Shown: piece by piece, positions 1 through 10,914 of the stretch
Layout: every line of letters starts with the position of its first letter
How positions within the stretch are numbered: position 1 is the stretch's first letter
Source: Undaria pinnatifida
Taxonomy: Eukaryota; Sar; Phaeophyceae; Laminariales; Alariaceae
NCBI GenBank assembly: GCA_012845835.1
Contig: JABAKD010000010.1
Span: forward strand, 10,668,311 to 10,732,310
Length of the DNA stretch: 64,000 nucleotides
Direction: 5' to 3'
Made by a program: the position numbers and the translations under genes
Notes under the pieces: model-generated
What the model saw: the letters and a program-made list of their open reading frames with translations, nothing else
Database searches by the model: none
Told to the model about the DNA's origin: nothing

Positions 1-60
1 GCCCCGCGAGATGCTGCGGCAGGACCTCCACAGCAGTTCGTTCTCTACCGAATTCACGAT

Positions 61-336
61 CGTCTCACCACATCTGCCAGGTGCACGACCGCGACACGCG
101 CGGAATAAATGGTGCTGGAATCTACACGCCACTGCTGTGACGCGGTTGCCGCCGGCTGCACCGGAACGGTGTGAAGAACTGGTGCTGTATTCTGTGGCGT
201 CTCACCACGTCTGCCAGGCTGCACGACCGCGACACGCGCGGAATAAATGGTGCTGGAATCTCCACGCCACAGCTGTGACGCGGTTGCCGCCGCACCGGAA
301 CGGTGTGAAGAACTGGTGCTGCATTCTGTGGCCCAG
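61..336. repeat. 138-bp tandem duplication in the 3' part of a gag gene
   Basis: Positions 61-198 and 199-336 are two adjacent copies differing at only a few bases and a short indel. They lie in the C-terminal part of the minus-strand gag reading frame, so the predicted protein ends with a duplicated stretch, both copies reading HQFFTPFRC. Confidence 0.85.
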
Positions 337-1790
337 CGCTTTGGGAAACCTGGTGCTCCACCGTCTCGGTGAGCCCGTTATCCACTGGCGCCCTCTTCTC
401 CCGCGGCACGCGAATGTACACGTAGTCCTCGTCATTCTGTGTAGACGCTTCAGGCGCAGCAGGTTCGGTCTTTGTAACCACCGCTTTGGAGGCGGTCTGG
501 TACCCACAAGATCGAGGAGTAGCAAACGCAGGGGCCATCCCAGTTGTCTTGCTCCGGGTATTCTGGGCAGGACTGTTTGTAGACTGCTGCTGTGTGGGGG
601 CCTGGCCGTGGATCTGGTCATGGGCGCCTTTCCCCGCCTTACCCTGCTGGCTTTGAGAGCAGTCGCACTGATTATGTCCCTGCTTGCCACATACAAAACA
701 CTCGCTGTTGTCGTACCGCTCTGCTTTCACATCGGCAGCCTTGGTATTCTCGAGTGAGTCGTGTTCGTCAGCAGCACTTCTATGCGGCTTGGCCCCCGCA
801 GCAGCCATTGACCTAGCGTCACGCCGTTTTGCTGTTTGCCGACGTTCAGCGTCATTGGCCTCAGTTTCAGGTTGGTCCCGTTGCTGCTTGGCAATAATGT
901 TGAACAACGCGTCAAGATCATGCGTTACGAGATCGAAACGCATGTTTTTTTCCACCTTGCGGCGGAACTCGAGTGGATCGATTCCCGCCGCTATTGCCTC
1001 AACCAGCACCTTGCCATGCTTTAGCGTGTACTGCCGACCGTCGGGCCTCACCACCTCCGTGAGCCCGCCGTCGGCAAGGTATTTCCGCAGGGCACGTTTT
1101 TGCATGAACACCCTACTATCTACCGGCACGCTCGCATCCATCTTCAGCACACGGAATATCTGGCGGCAAAAATCCTCATCACTCGTCTGCTGCATATCAA
1201 CGCCAGCAACCGTGTTCAGCCCTTGCAATAGCTCCTCCTCGGAGAGGTCGACCCAGGGCTTGCCATCGTAGAACTCATCAGCCACCATCATTTGGGTCGC
1301 CGAATCTACCAGCCCTCGCCTCCCCGCGAGTACCCGGTCTCCTCCATCTTGGTTTGTGATATGCATCTGCTGCGCGTACTCCGAGTAGGCAACAAGAAAT
1401 TTACGCATATCTTCGAAGGTAACAACATCACCACCCAATCTAGGCGGTCTATCTCCCCGATCGTCACCTTGATTTCCGGCTTCAGCCGGCCGCCGGCTCG
1501 GCCTCTACCTCTCGCGTTGCCCCAGCTTGCAGAATGGACTCCGTCAGCGCCCTGCGCTCGTGCTCCTCTTGCAGCTGTAGGGTCTTCCATGCTTTCGATG
1601 CTTTCGGCTCGTGTCCCACACCAGCACGCAAAACAGTGCTTTTCGGCCTCCGAAAAGCAAATTGATCACGTTTAGGGCAGTAAGTAGAACTTACCCAATT
1701 CAATTGAATTGTACCGACTCGCGCGACCGCAGGCCCGGTGGTATCAGCTCCGAGGACTTCCCCTCGTAGACTTGGAGTGAGTTTGTCCAT
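122..1790 (-). pseudogene. LTR-retrotransposon Gag-like protein, frameshifted
   Basis: The main open frame (about 1,438 down to 122) encodes some 438 residues. An acidic and basic N-terminal region is followed by one CCHC zinc knuckle reading CFVCGKQGHNQCDC, then a low-complexity Q/A/T-rich tail. This layout is that of a retrotransposon capsid/nucleocapsid, which packages element RNA. The frame stays open upstream of its first start codon to about 1,505, where a stop appears; a second frame (1,790 down to 1,482) supplies a charged coiled-coil-like N-terminus. One frameshift near 1,483-1,510 would join them, so I treat the gene as broken. No protease, integrase or reverse transcriptase follows before the window edge, though the element may continue left of it. 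Copia or gypsy type cannot be decided from this part. Confidence 0.6.
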
Positions 1791-1980
1791 GATGAAATAG
1801 TTCGTTCGTTATCACACGGGGAAGTGACATGCCATCGACAATGGACCTTCCCGTTCGTATCACAAGATCTCAAGAGCTCACAAGAAACGCCAACAATGAC
1901 AGTGGAACTCAATGATAAAATGCATGTCCAACCATTCTATGTACGTTAAAATGCCCAATGATACGACCACAGCGGTACAA
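1791..1980. other. Leader-like sequence upstream of the minus-strand gag
   Basis: No gene is visible. On the minus strand this is the expected place for the 5' leader of the gag element. I could not identify a convincing primer-binding site. Confidence 0.3.
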
Positions 1981-2270
1981 AAAGAAGGAAAAAGTTATTT
2001 AGAAGGAAACTAAAAGATGTTATAAAGTGCTAGAGTGATAACTAACGGACTAATTACTAGAACGATAACATGCCTTGAGCTCGCATAAACGCATCGACCC
2101 GAATGCTTGCGAGACTTACAACGGAATGCCGGAAGAATATGGAGGTCAATTGCTCCGCTTGCAATTGGGATAAAGGTTTGGAGAGGCTGCCGGGCCAACA
2201 GGTCAATTAATCGAACTCCTAGGCAAAAGGTGAGCCACAAACAGGACGGCTCGCCTCGCTACTGCAACAA
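1981..2270. repeat. 290-bp direct repeat, copy 1
   Basis: Aligns with 3,361-3,650 at a constant offset of 1,380 bases with substitutions only and no indels. Just after this copy comes GTGGCGACGGCGCC, which resembles some LTR primer-binding sites, so a short LTR pair is possible. Similarity between the copies ends before a clear TG...CA boundary. Confidence 0.8.
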
Positions 2271-3360
2271 CATCTTACAGTGGCGACGGCGCCGGGGGGA
2301 AAAGGCGGTTAGGACGCACCCGATCGGTATCAAGTCGGAATCGAGTCTACCTGGTTAAACGAGGATGAGGCGAGGTAGAGTTTCACGCCACTGCAGTTGG
2401 ACGTGTTCTATGCTATGTGGGAGTCGTATCACGGCGCAGGCTACCGTCCCCGACCGCCGCGTGCGTCGACCAAGGGAGAAAGAGATACTGCTGCCAATCG
2501 GAACCAAGGTCAGCAGGGAGTTCATCGACCTTCAAGGCCAGAAAAAGGCATTCATCGGAGAGGTGCACGACTTCAGCAATCCGTATTGACGAGTGAGATC
2601 TCCCGATGAAGACTGGGAGGAGTTGATCACCCAAGAGCTAGGACGCGACAGGGAATTGGCGACTGCTCCTTCAGCCTAAACGGTTAGGTCGAGAACGTTA
2701 ATAGTGCCTCTTTAGCTTGACAGTTACGTGCCGGTTGGGAATATTAGCGTGCTGTGAAGTATGTGAATCTTGGCATCTGGGTGTGTGTGGGATGACGCAC
2801 GGTGTCACTTTCATGCTGTCCCCACTCTGCTGGGAGATAATAATAAACGACCTAAATTATCAAACCATCGACTGTCGGGGTGTCTTGTCAACTTTGGTTG
2901 GGGCTAACGTACAGAGAGGATTGTCTGGCTGGGAGGGAGATGGAAGTTAGGAGGAGTTCAATCGGAGAGAGCTACAGCGGGAGTAGAAGCCGGCGATTAT
3001 CCCAACCTAAACGGTGCGCTCAAACGGCGGGTCGGGCGGGAAAGGGGAGAAGGGTTCCGATGACCGAGGCCGTACTCTTTTAAGCTGCAGTGGACTGTAC
3101 CAGACTTGGGGGGGTGTTGCGGCGGCCGAGCGTGTGTTGCGACGGCCGAGGGTGTGAGCCCAAACAAGAGTACGATGGGTCGTGTTCTCGTAGTCACGGC
3201 TCATTGGGCGAAGAAGGGGACGGTTTCTCGGTGGGCGTAGGAGGGACGTTTCATCACGTAGACGGTTTCATTTACGTGAGAAGAAGGCCTCTCCAAGGGG
3301 ACAGGGCCCTCGGCTGAGTGGCTCGCCCCTAGCCTGGTATTTACATAATGCTCCCATGAA
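2271..3360. other. Spacer between the 290-bp direct repeats
   Basis: About 1.1 kb with no convincing gene. Only short overlapping open frames occur, none with a recognisable motif. If the flanking repeats are LTRs, this would be the interior of a miniature non-autonomous element. Confidence 0.4.
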
Positions 3361-3650
3361 AAGGAAGGAAACCGTTAATGAAAAGGAAACTAAAGGATGT
3401 TTTAAAGTGCTAAAGTGATAACTAAAGGACTATTAACTAAAAGGATAACGTGCTGTGAGCTCGCATAAACGCATTGACCCGAATGCTTGCGAGACTTAAA
3501 CCGGAATGCCGGAAGAATATGGATGTCAATTTCTCCGCTTGCAATTGGGATAAAGGTTTGGAGAGGCTGCCGGGCCAACAGGGCAATCAATCAAACTCCT
3601 AGGCAGAAGGTGAGCCACAAATAGGACGGCGCGCCCCGCTACCCCAACAC
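3361..3650. repeat. 290-bp direct repeat, copy 2
   Basis: Second copy of the 1,981-2,270 repeat. Both copies keep a minus-strand open frame of similar sequence (LLARQPLQTFIPIASG), which may simply reflect shared descent. Similarity ends near 3,645. Confidence 0.8.
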
Positions 3651-4021
3651 AAGCGCAGAACATTGGCACAGCACACAGCACGCACAGCGTCGTAGCGATA
3701 TTACAACGCCGGGTCGGGAATAAGGAAGGTCGAGCAGCAGTAGCCGTTTTACCATCAAGATGCAAATCGAATAATGTAAAACCCGGGGATGTATCCCGGA
3801 CGTCCCCTGACGACCACAAGGCGCACCACGTCCGTAAATTGAAGCTCTCACTCCTTTGGTACGCTCCTGATCCAATCTCGTCAGGCTGAGAAACGGCCAG
3901 ATTTCACACACCACCAACAACGCTAGAATTGTCAGTTTTTCCAGCTTTTGAAGCCCTGCACCAAACACCGCAACCCACAGCTCACAGCCCACCCTTTTGT
4001 TTGTTGCCGCAGTTGCCTCAT
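3651..4021. other. Unassigned sequence upstream of the copia element
   Basis: No gene or repeat recognised. If the element once had a full 220-bp 5' LTR it should lie here, but only the last ~65 bases match the 3' LTR. Confidence 0.3.
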
Positions 4022-4090
4022 GTATTGATAAAAACACTCGTCAGACAGCGAGGCGTTCAGGGCATCCAGGCTTGGATTCTACGAACACAC
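4022..4090 (+). repeat. 5' LTR remnant of the copia element
   Basis: Matches the end of the 3' LTR (8,957-9,012) through the shared core CACTCGTCAGAC and CTTGGA.TCTACGAA with a few substitutions. Upstream similarity stops abruptly. Confidence 0.65.
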
Positions 4091-4113
4091 TAGTGGCTTG
4101 AAAGTAAAAGTTC

Positions 4114-4126
4114 TGGTATCAGGAGC
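4114..4126 (+). other. Primer-binding site
   Basis: TGGTATCAGGAGC closely matches the initiator-Met tRNA complement (TGGTATCAGAGC) used by most copia elements to prime minus-strand DNA synthesis. It sits between the LTR remnant and the gag start at 4,132. Confidence 0.75.
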
Positions 4127-4131
4127 CAAGG

Positions 4132-5774
4132 ATGTCTGCGCAAGAGAGAGACTCCTCGGATGAGATTCAGCAGCTGAGGAGTAAGCTTCAGTTGGTGATA
4201 GAGGAGAGGCAAGCATCGATGATGCACGATATGAGGGAGATGATGTCCGAGCTCATGAGGAACAATGGCTCGTCGGAGTCCAGCAGCGCTGAGAGTAGCG
4301 CTGCTGTAAGGGCCAGCCCGCGAGGAGCTGAACCCACTGCTGCGAGGGGGAACGGCGCTGAGGACAGCGCTGCCGAAAGGCGTAGCCAACAAGGGGCTGA
4401 ACCACTGCTGCGGCACGACAAATTTCTGCTGCTGGTGCTGCTACTGCTGGAGACGGAGCGCGAGGATATACATCAGCAAGAGAGACGACTTTTCGTGAGG
4501 ATGCCTCGCGTAGTGTTTGAGTGACGGGACGCAGGGGAGTCGCTGTTCCTGTCGAGGTTGGCGCAGCAAGGGGTCAGGGAGATCAGCCAAGGGGGGCTGG
4601 AAAATGGGGGTCATACCCCGGCGGTGAGTTGGGAGTAGGATATGATATGCCTCTGTCTAGACTACTAGTTCTCAAATATATCGCTGCTCCACAATTTAGC
4701 GGGGAAAAGCCCGAATTCACTGCCTGAACCAGAGACACCAGGTACTACGCGAGAGGAGAACGTTTCCTATCTGCTTTTGTGTCGGATCCACCCCAGTACG
4801 GTCCCGTAAGGGAATTGAATACCGAAAAGTATGTACTTGTCGGAAGGGGGTACAACCGCGAAAGTGTACACATACATGCACTCGCGTGTAATTTCCTATC
4901 GACGGCTCTAAAGAGCAAGATCGACAAGAGTATCTTGCACAGGTGCACCTCGCCGAGAGAAGCGTGGGACGCGCTCCTCGCGGGGTACGGCCCTCAAACG
5001 ACGGGGGCCAAATCCGACCTCTCCCGCCGCCTCAATAGTTTTATGGTAGCGCCAGGGAGAAACCCTCTCGAGGAGATGGCCAGGATCGAAGATCTTGCCG
5101 CAGAAACGCGCACAGCAGGAATGACCGTCGATGACTACATGCTGTACACGATTTTCATTGACGCTCTGCCCGCCGAATACGAAATGGAGGCAAGGACCCT
5201 TGCATCTCGTGACAGTATCGGCCGCGATGACATCATCAAGGCTGCCCAAGAACGGCATCACCGACTTTCCGGAAGCAGGAAGAAGGGGTTCCATGGTGGC
5301 CATGCCGGCCATGCTATGTTCGCCGGCGACGGCGATGGTGGCCACAGAAAAGGGGCCGGCGACGGTGCCCACGGGAAAGGTGGAGGCCGCGGTAAAGGAA
5401 AAGGTGGACGTCGGGGACGGCAAGGACGCGGCGGTAAAGGCACCAACGAGGACGGTAGTGGCTCGACCGCGGCTGCTGGCGGTGATGGCAGCAGCGCCAA
5501 AGCCGCCGATGGTGGTACCTCCGAGGTGAGATGCCACAGATGTGGCAAGAAGGGCCATTGAAGGATATACTGCACGGAGGAGCTATGCAGCAGATGCCAC
5601 CGACAGGGGCACGCTGCTGATGTCTGCCCCACGTCGAAATAGGAAGCTGTGCTGGCGTGGGACGACGATGATGATTATGATAGGGTCGAGGCTTCAGCTT
5701 TCAAGGCCGGAGAGACAGGCGAATGCAGTGATGTTCTAGGCAAAAAGGGGGAAGGCTTAGCAGGTAGGGGATGA
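4132..5774 (+). pseudogene. Copia Gag with tandem zinc knuckles, broken
   Basis: The start ATG is six bases after the primer-binding site. The first 131 codons give an S/A/E-rich, coiled-coil-like N-terminus, then the frame shifts. From 4,521 a second frame holds the capsid-like domain of the UBN2/Retrotran_gag type (motifs AWDAL and LLAGYG, and ALPAEYEME). A G/K/R-rich linker follows, then a knuckle starting CHRCGKKGH. In-frame TGA codons at 4,725 and 5,559 both fall where the family usually has tryptophan, which suggests TGG to TGA changes. Past the second TGA the same frame gives a second knuckle, CSRCHRQGHAADVC, then TAG at 5,640 and TGA at 5,772. The protein would coat element RNA in the cytoplasm; this copy cannot make it whole. 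Confidence 0.85.
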
Positions 5775-6824
5775 GGCCTGGCTTTGCGATAGTGGGGCGT
5801 CTACTCACATGACGCCTTCAGCAGATGGCACGATCAACTACAGAGAGTGCAATTTGAAACTGCGCATTGCTGACGGCTCAATCCGCACGATCGAAGAATA
5901 TGGCGATATTAGCTTTGTCTTTCGATCCGGAAACGGTCTCGTACGAGTAATGCTGACGAATGTTGCGCACGTGCCAGACCTCTGATACCATCTTTTTTCC
6001 CTACCCACTCTCGTGGAGAACGGTCACTCTTTAGAAGGGCGTCCCACAGAGATTTTAGTCAAGCTCAAGTCTGAGCGTTCGATTGTGCTTCCATTGACCG
6101 GCAACCTGTACAGTCTTTACGGCTACCGGGTCGACTGCAGCACTAGAAGAGATGCCTGTGCTGTACTCGCCCCGGGAAAACTGCCAACAAGCCCGTTGTC
6201 AACATAAACGACTACCACTGCGCGGCCGGACACTCCCACGAGGCACTGCTCCGCAAGACCGCGGAGCAGCAAGGGATAGTCCTCGAGGGAAAACTGCTGG
6301 AGTGCAACGGGTGCTCAATGGCGAAGGGTCTAGGTCGAGGTATCAAAAAGTCCACACACACTCGAGCAGATAAGAAGCTCGGGAGGGTTTTTGTGGATTT
6401 GAGTGGGCTTAAGTTGGTAAAGTCTCACGGGGGAAAGCGTTATACTCTCATCGTGCGCGACGATTTTTCACGGTATACGTGGGTGTACTTTATGCACCAC
6501 AAATCGGACGCCGCGGAAACGCTCAAGCAGTTCCTTTCGGATGCTCGTGCAGATGGTGTCCCTTCACAGGTGGTGACCGTCCGATCCGATGGAGGCGGTG
6601 AATTTTGCGGGGGGAAGTTCGGCAACCTGTCTAGATCGCGATGCATTAAGCAAGAATTCACCACGGCCGACGGTCCCCAATTCAATGGGGTAGCCGAGCG
6701 CGCGCTAGGTTTGATTGAGACGGCCGCAAAGGCGGGTCGAATCCAGGCTCGTATCGAGGACACGATATCTGCGGCAGTGCAAAAGTGGACGGAGATTGGG
6801 AGTATACTGGCAAATACATCCTGA
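5775..6824 (+). pseudogene. Copia protease and integrase, broken
   Basis: The aspartic protease active site reads CDSGASTHMT (about 5,785-5,814) in a frame shifted from gag. A TGA interrupts this frame near 5,983, then it continues to a stop at 6,205. From about 6,200 another frame carries the integrase zinc-binding residues (HC...GHSH, then LECNGCSMAKG) and the catalytic core: first Asp in FVDLSG, second in VRSDGGGEF, and Glu in NGVAERAL. All three catalytic acidic residues are still present. The frame ends at 6,824 about 45 residues past the Glu, so the integrase C-terminus and the linker to reverse transcriptase, normally a few hundred residues, look deleted. Confidence 0.88.
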
Positions 6825-8481
6825 ACAACGGAGGACGCAATGGCCATGATGGCTGGAGGACCTGCTGTGGAAGAAAACAAAGGGGAGTCAAACGTGTGCA
6901 TGCCGAGTGGTTTTCAAGAAGATGTAGAACCACCCCCGCAATCCGTAGCAGATGTAGAGCGTTCCCAATACAAAGCGGCGTGGCGTGAGGCCATGAAGAC
7001 TGAGTTGGACGGTCACAAAACGACCGGTACATACGAAGCTGCGACTCCGCCGCGAGGGCGGAAACTTGTAGGTGCAAAATGGGTATTTTCGTACAAGACT
7101 GACAAGGATGTTATCATAGCGAAGACGAAAGCAAGACTTGTGGCTAAGGGCTTTAGCCAGGTGCAAGACGTAGATTACTTTCAAACGTTTGCACCAACCC
7201 CATGGTCAGCGTCAATCAAAATTGTGGCGGCCGTTGCTTAATGAGCAAGGTCTGAAGATATTCCATTTAGACGTAGCACAAGATTTTGTCCGCGCGAAAA
7301 CGACGCCAAGATATACACGAAACTACCCGATGGGTGCGGTGACATGTCAGGAAAGATTCTTCGCCTCAACAGATCAATATATTGTCTAAAACAGAGCGGA
7401 CGGCAGTGGGCCGGACTATTGATGGAGACCGTGGTAGAATTCGGCATGGAGCAGAGTAGGACTGATCCTTGTGTTTTTCGCATGGTTGTGGGTGGCAAGG
7501 TAAAACTGATTATGGCCGTTCATGTAGATGACATTGTGATTGCAAGATCGGACGAGGCATGCAGAGACTTCCATGCATGCCGCATTAAATACTAAGTTTC
7601 CCACGAATAACCTAGGCGAGTTAACTTGGTATACGGGTTGTGCTTTCAAGCGTAACTGGGAATTGGGCACGTTGGAGATCACGCAGAAGGCTTTCGTTGA
7701 AAGCATGCTGAATCGTTTTGGTGTGAACTCGTCCTCTGACATCCCCGCGACCCCTGACGTTGAACTAGGGTTAAGAGGGGAGGGCGAACCAAAGGGAGAC
7801 TGGCCGTACAGGGAGGTTGTGGGCAGTCTGATGTGGCCGTCGACTATGACGCGGCCAGACATCTCGAACGCGGTGCGTGCTGTGGCGCGCCATTCTCACA
7901 ATCCCACCGACAGGCACTGGAAAGCGGTTCTAAAAACCATGGCATACCTCCACGGGACAAGGGGTATGGGTTTGAGTTTTATAAGGGGCTCGGGATTGGA
8001 TCTGACTGCATATAGCGATGCTGACCACGCTGATGAGTCGAATGACAGGCGCTCGGTGTCGGGGACGGTAATTACCTTGGGGGGTGCTGCCGTTAGTTGG
8101 GCAGGTAGCACACGGAGGTGCATTACGTTGTCTACAGCAGAATCAGAGTATGTAGCCCTGGGTGAAGGGGTGAAGGAGGCTCTGTTTACGGGGGCAGTAT
8201 TATCTTTTATTTGTCCAGAGCTAACCGGATCGTGTGTCCGAGTTTTTGAAGATAACCAGGAGGCCATAGCACTGGCTGAGAACCCTCTTAGTTCTGCGCG
8301 GAGCAATCACATAGATGCGCGGTTCCATTTCGTCCGAGAGCTACTTCGCACAAAGAAAATTGACATTCAATTCGTAGCTTCGGGAGAGCAGCACGCGGAA
8401 ATTTTGACGAAATCCTTTGCTGCGACCCCTTTTAAATCTCACCGTAAGTTTGTGTTGAACCTACCGTTAGGGAATGAGTAA
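6825..8481 (+). pseudogene. Copia reverse transcriptase and RNase H, broken
   Basis: Reverse transcriptase (RVT_2 family) starts near 6,960 with AWREAMKTELDGH and continues through GAKWVFSYK and KARLVAKGFSQ. It breaks at the TAA at 7,239, resumes in other frames with FHLDVAQDF and IYCLKQSGRQW, and keeps the catalytic motif as HVDDI near 7,520 (family norm YVDD). A further frame change lies around 7,580. The rest, to the TAA at 8,481, is one open frame holding the copia RNase H domain: YSDADHADE, RSVSG, LSTAESEYVAL, EDNQEAI and RSNHIDARFHF. RNase H is the best-kept domain. These enzymes copy element RNA into DNA inside virus-like particles. Confidence 0.9.
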
Positions 8482-8786
8482 GGGGTGTGAGCATTTTTCG
8501 ATGAGAACCATGTTTGAGTCATGCGGGGAATAGTTTGTCAGGCCGCTACCCCACGCTACTTCGAGGGGTATGGGTGAGTAGGGCGCTACTTGTCATTTTA
8601 TTTTTAGGCCATGGTCATCGTTTGAATGCGGCCATTGTTACAATCACAATGGTTTGGATGATGTAAGACATTCAGGGGGTTTTGACTCAGTGGCCGGGTT
8701 TCCTCCTGCGGGACTGCCGTTAGCTGTTCTTCGGTCCTGGCTTGTTGTTTTAGATGCCCGTTCGACCTCGTTACTGCTGTGAAAAT
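8482..8786 (+). other. Copia 3' untranslated region
   Basis: About 300 bases between the RNase H stop and the polypurine tract. No open frame or other structure noted. Confidence 0.5.
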
Positions 8787-8796
8787 CCAGGGAGGG
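8787..8796 (+). other. Polypurine tract
   Basis: A short purine-rich run (CCAGGGAGGG) directly before the TGTT that opens the 3' LTR; this is where plus-strand DNA synthesis is primed in LTR elements. Confidence 0.65.
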
Positions 8797-9017
8797 TGTT
8801 CGTTTGGATCGTCACAGCACGACGGTTACAAACGTATAATAGAGGGTTGCGTATACATTCGTAAGCGTTTTTTTGTAATTTCTCTCATGAGAGGAGAGCT
8901 CCAGCGCTCCGCTCTCTGCACCTTCTTTCCTCTCTGTCCTCTAATACAACGAAGATATGAACACTCGTCAGACCGCGAGGCGGTCAGGGCATCCGGGCTT
9001 GGACTCTACGAAAATCA
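8797..9017 (+). repeat. 3' LTR of the copia element
   Basis: About 221 bp, begins TGTT after the polypurine tract and ends near AATCA. A TATA-like TATAATAG lies near 8,835. The last ~65 bases match 4,022-4,085. The exact 3' boundary is uncertain by some 10 bases. Confidence 0.65.
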
Positions 9018-9613
9018 TGCTCTCACTAGGCACAGCCACGACGACGCCTGCACCTCCCCATCCTTCGAAACAGAGTGTGGCAGGACGTTATGCTCCTGGG
9101 TCTCTTATGTGCAGTCGCCAGGTGCTGGACACCTCTTGCGACGTGTCCACCCATGCATGGGGGATGGGGGTACCAGCAGAATAGACACACGAGGTGTAAC
9201 GACAGCAGTGCCGGGCGATGGTCGCTGGTTTGGTCGCTGGCGATGAGAAACCGAAAACCGAAACCGTCAGAAAAAAGGTTTCCACAAAAAATGAAGCATC
9301 GCACTTCCCAGGATTCCACATGGTCCACACGCACACGAACACACGGACACCCCGTTCTTTCCCGACGCGCAAACCTAGGTCTGTGTCCCGGAGAGCACGG
9401 CTGGAGAAATAAGCGTTGGATCGGTGGTGGACCGACCCGGTTTGCCCTGTTCTCCTGGCGTTTATTATCGGCCAAGTTTCTGATCCCGGAAAACGAAAAC
9501 GGTGAGCGCGCATCACTCTCCATCGTCGCATTGTCGCCTGTCCCGAGCCATCAAGCGATAGGAGAAGCCGACTCCCTTTAAGCTCCATCTATCTATGTAG
9601 CATACAGACAACA
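9018..9613. other. No supported gene
   Basis: Several overlapping open frames occur on both strands but none has a motif, splice sites or biased composition that supports it. Confidence 0.4.
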
Positions 9614-9694
9614 ATGGTGGCTATAGCTGTGCAAACCAAGTGCCACAGCAACGATATTTCCGAGAAGACAGGCTATGTTGGTGCCGCTCGTGTG
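9614..9694 (+). CDS. Candidate first exon of an unrecognised host gene
   Basis: An ATG at 9,614 opens a 44-codon frame ending at TGA 9,746. Its C-terminal part is strongly hydrophobic (VAIFLFVLIMPV) and could be a membrane anchor. A good splice donor (GTG/GTGAGA) at 9,694/9,695 gives an alternative end after 27 codons, leaving phase 0. Either a short exon of a gene that continues through 10,246-11,143, or chance. No family recognised. Confidence 0.28.
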
Positions 9695-10245
9695 GTGAGA
9701 TCTCTGGGTGTTGCCATTTTTCTGTTCGTCTTGATAATGCCAGTGTGATAATGCACATACCATATCATATGATAGTAGTGTTAATATTTGTGGTTCGGAA
9801 CATTTTTTTTCCCAGACATTTTTGCCGGTGATGCTGCCGGTAGCATGCCCAGATTCGCGGGGGGAAGGGATGATAGGGTAGCTGATGCTTGGTCAAGGGT
9901 GCTGTAGAAAGGACGGTGTCAATTGGTGCTCTAACCGTTGTGTACGTGGCCGGTGAGTTGTTTTGAATTTTGAAAGTACTGCTGTACTGGTTCGCCCGCA
10001 CTGGTTTGGCCCTTTTTGGGTTTCACAAGAATTGCGAAGGCGTTTTTTATAGGGGCCCCATTCAACAGACCCCAACGCAAGCTACGAGGACACACCATGA
10101 CACGTTTCAGCTCCTGGTGCCCGCATCTGGCGCGCAAGACCCCACAGGTCAACCGGGAATCATCTACCTACCCCCTCGACTGTCGCCGGCCAGAAGTACA
10201 GGCTCTGGGTCGCTATTTGAACGCTTTTATTAGCCCTCGAAGTAG

Positions 10246-10288
10246 TGCTTCAAGTTGTACAACTTCAACCCGTGCGAGGCTGGCCTGG
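10246..10288 (+). CDS. Candidate exon, Cys-containing
   Basis: After an AG at 10,244-10,245 the frame reads CFKLYNFNPCEAGL and ends with one base before GTCAGC at 10,289. Splicing from there to the AG at 10,347-10,348 gives an uninterrupted frame into the next candidate exon. The alternative is that no intron exists and the gene is broken by the TGA inside the third 21-bp repeat. Unknown family. Confidence 0.35.
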
Positions 10289-10349
10289 GTCAGCGCAACT
10301 GCAGAGAGGGTCAGCGCAACTGCAGAGAGGGTCAGCGCAACTGCTGAGA
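10287..10349. repeat. Three tandem 21-bp units
   Basis: Units start at 10,287, 10,308 and 10,329, each GGGTCAGCGCAACTGCAGAGA; the third has CTGAGA. The array coincides with a candidate 60-nt intron, and each unit contains both a GT donor and AG acceptors. Confidence 0.9.
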
Positions 10350-10450
10350 AGTACTGCATGTCAAGATCATCTCTGCCCACAAGGACATTGCTGTGTACCT
10401 GAGGCCCTTGGCTTGTCATCCCACCATGTGGGTTGCCAGTTACATCGCCG
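10349..10450 (+). CDS. Candidate exon, unrecognised host protein
   Basis: In the phase set by the preceding candidate exon the frame reads EVLHVKIISAHKDI, then VYLRPLACHPTMW and VASYIADGY. The composition looks protein-like on this strand. The 3' boundary is uncertain: possible donors are GTTGCC after the MW codons or GTTACA after GAC G. A T-rich intron-like stretch follows up to the acceptor at 10,543. Confidence 0.35.
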
Positions 10451-10543
10451 ACGGTTACAAAAAAACGAGTGTCAGCAGCTCGAAACCCTCTTTTTGTCAG
10501 TTTTTTCGTCAGTTTTGCGGCATACCGAAGGGATTTCTTGCAG

Positions 10544-10643
10544 CATGCGGTCAGGAGACGCACAGCGAAGCGGCAGCCGGCGCTCTTTCCGCGTGCTTCG
10601 CCTGTCGCCGACCCGGAAGTGCTACCCTTCGACGAACGATCAG
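10544..10643 (+). CDS. Candidate exon, basic segment
   Basis: A 100-nt segment bounded by a good acceptor (GATTTCTTGCAG) and donor (CAG/GTACGA). All three frames are open, so phase is unproven. The frame ending in phase 0 (FRVLRLSPTRKCYPSTNDQ) joins cleanly to the last candidate exon at 11,018. Family unknown. Confidence 0.4.
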
Positions 10644-10914
10644 GTACGAAGACACCTGTATGTGTTGTGGTGTGGTGTGGAGCAGCAGCAGCTGTAGACA
10701 GTCTCGGTCACCGAAAAATTCCAGCTATGTGTGAGGGGTGGTTTTGACACACATAAATTTTACGTGCGTACCACTCTGTCCGGAAAATTAAGCAAACTAT
10801 GTATATCAATATTGAAATAAAAGGTTTCTTATATTTACGGGTATAGTGGTATATGCACATACCTGGCACCTGGTACAATAAGCAATCTTTGTTCATTAAT
10901 ATTAAAACATGTTG

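Larger units (their letters stand above)
4022..9017 (+). mobile_element. Ty1/copia LTR retrotransposon, degenerate
   Basis: Order of parts is 5' LTR remnant, primer-binding site, gag with zinc knuckles, protease, integrase, reverse transcriptase, RNase H, polypurine tract, 3' LTR. Integrase before reverse transcriptase is the defining copia order. The element is dead: at least three premature stops, several frame changes and an apparent deletion between the integrase core and reverse transcriptase. The 5' LTR matches the 3' LTR only over its last ~65 bases, so the 5' end is truncated or rearranged. Confidence 0.92.

Noticed and set aside
11-757. 248-codon plus-strand open frame
   Set aside because: It is the antisense of the gag frame, which has a zinc knuckle; the plus frame has no motif.
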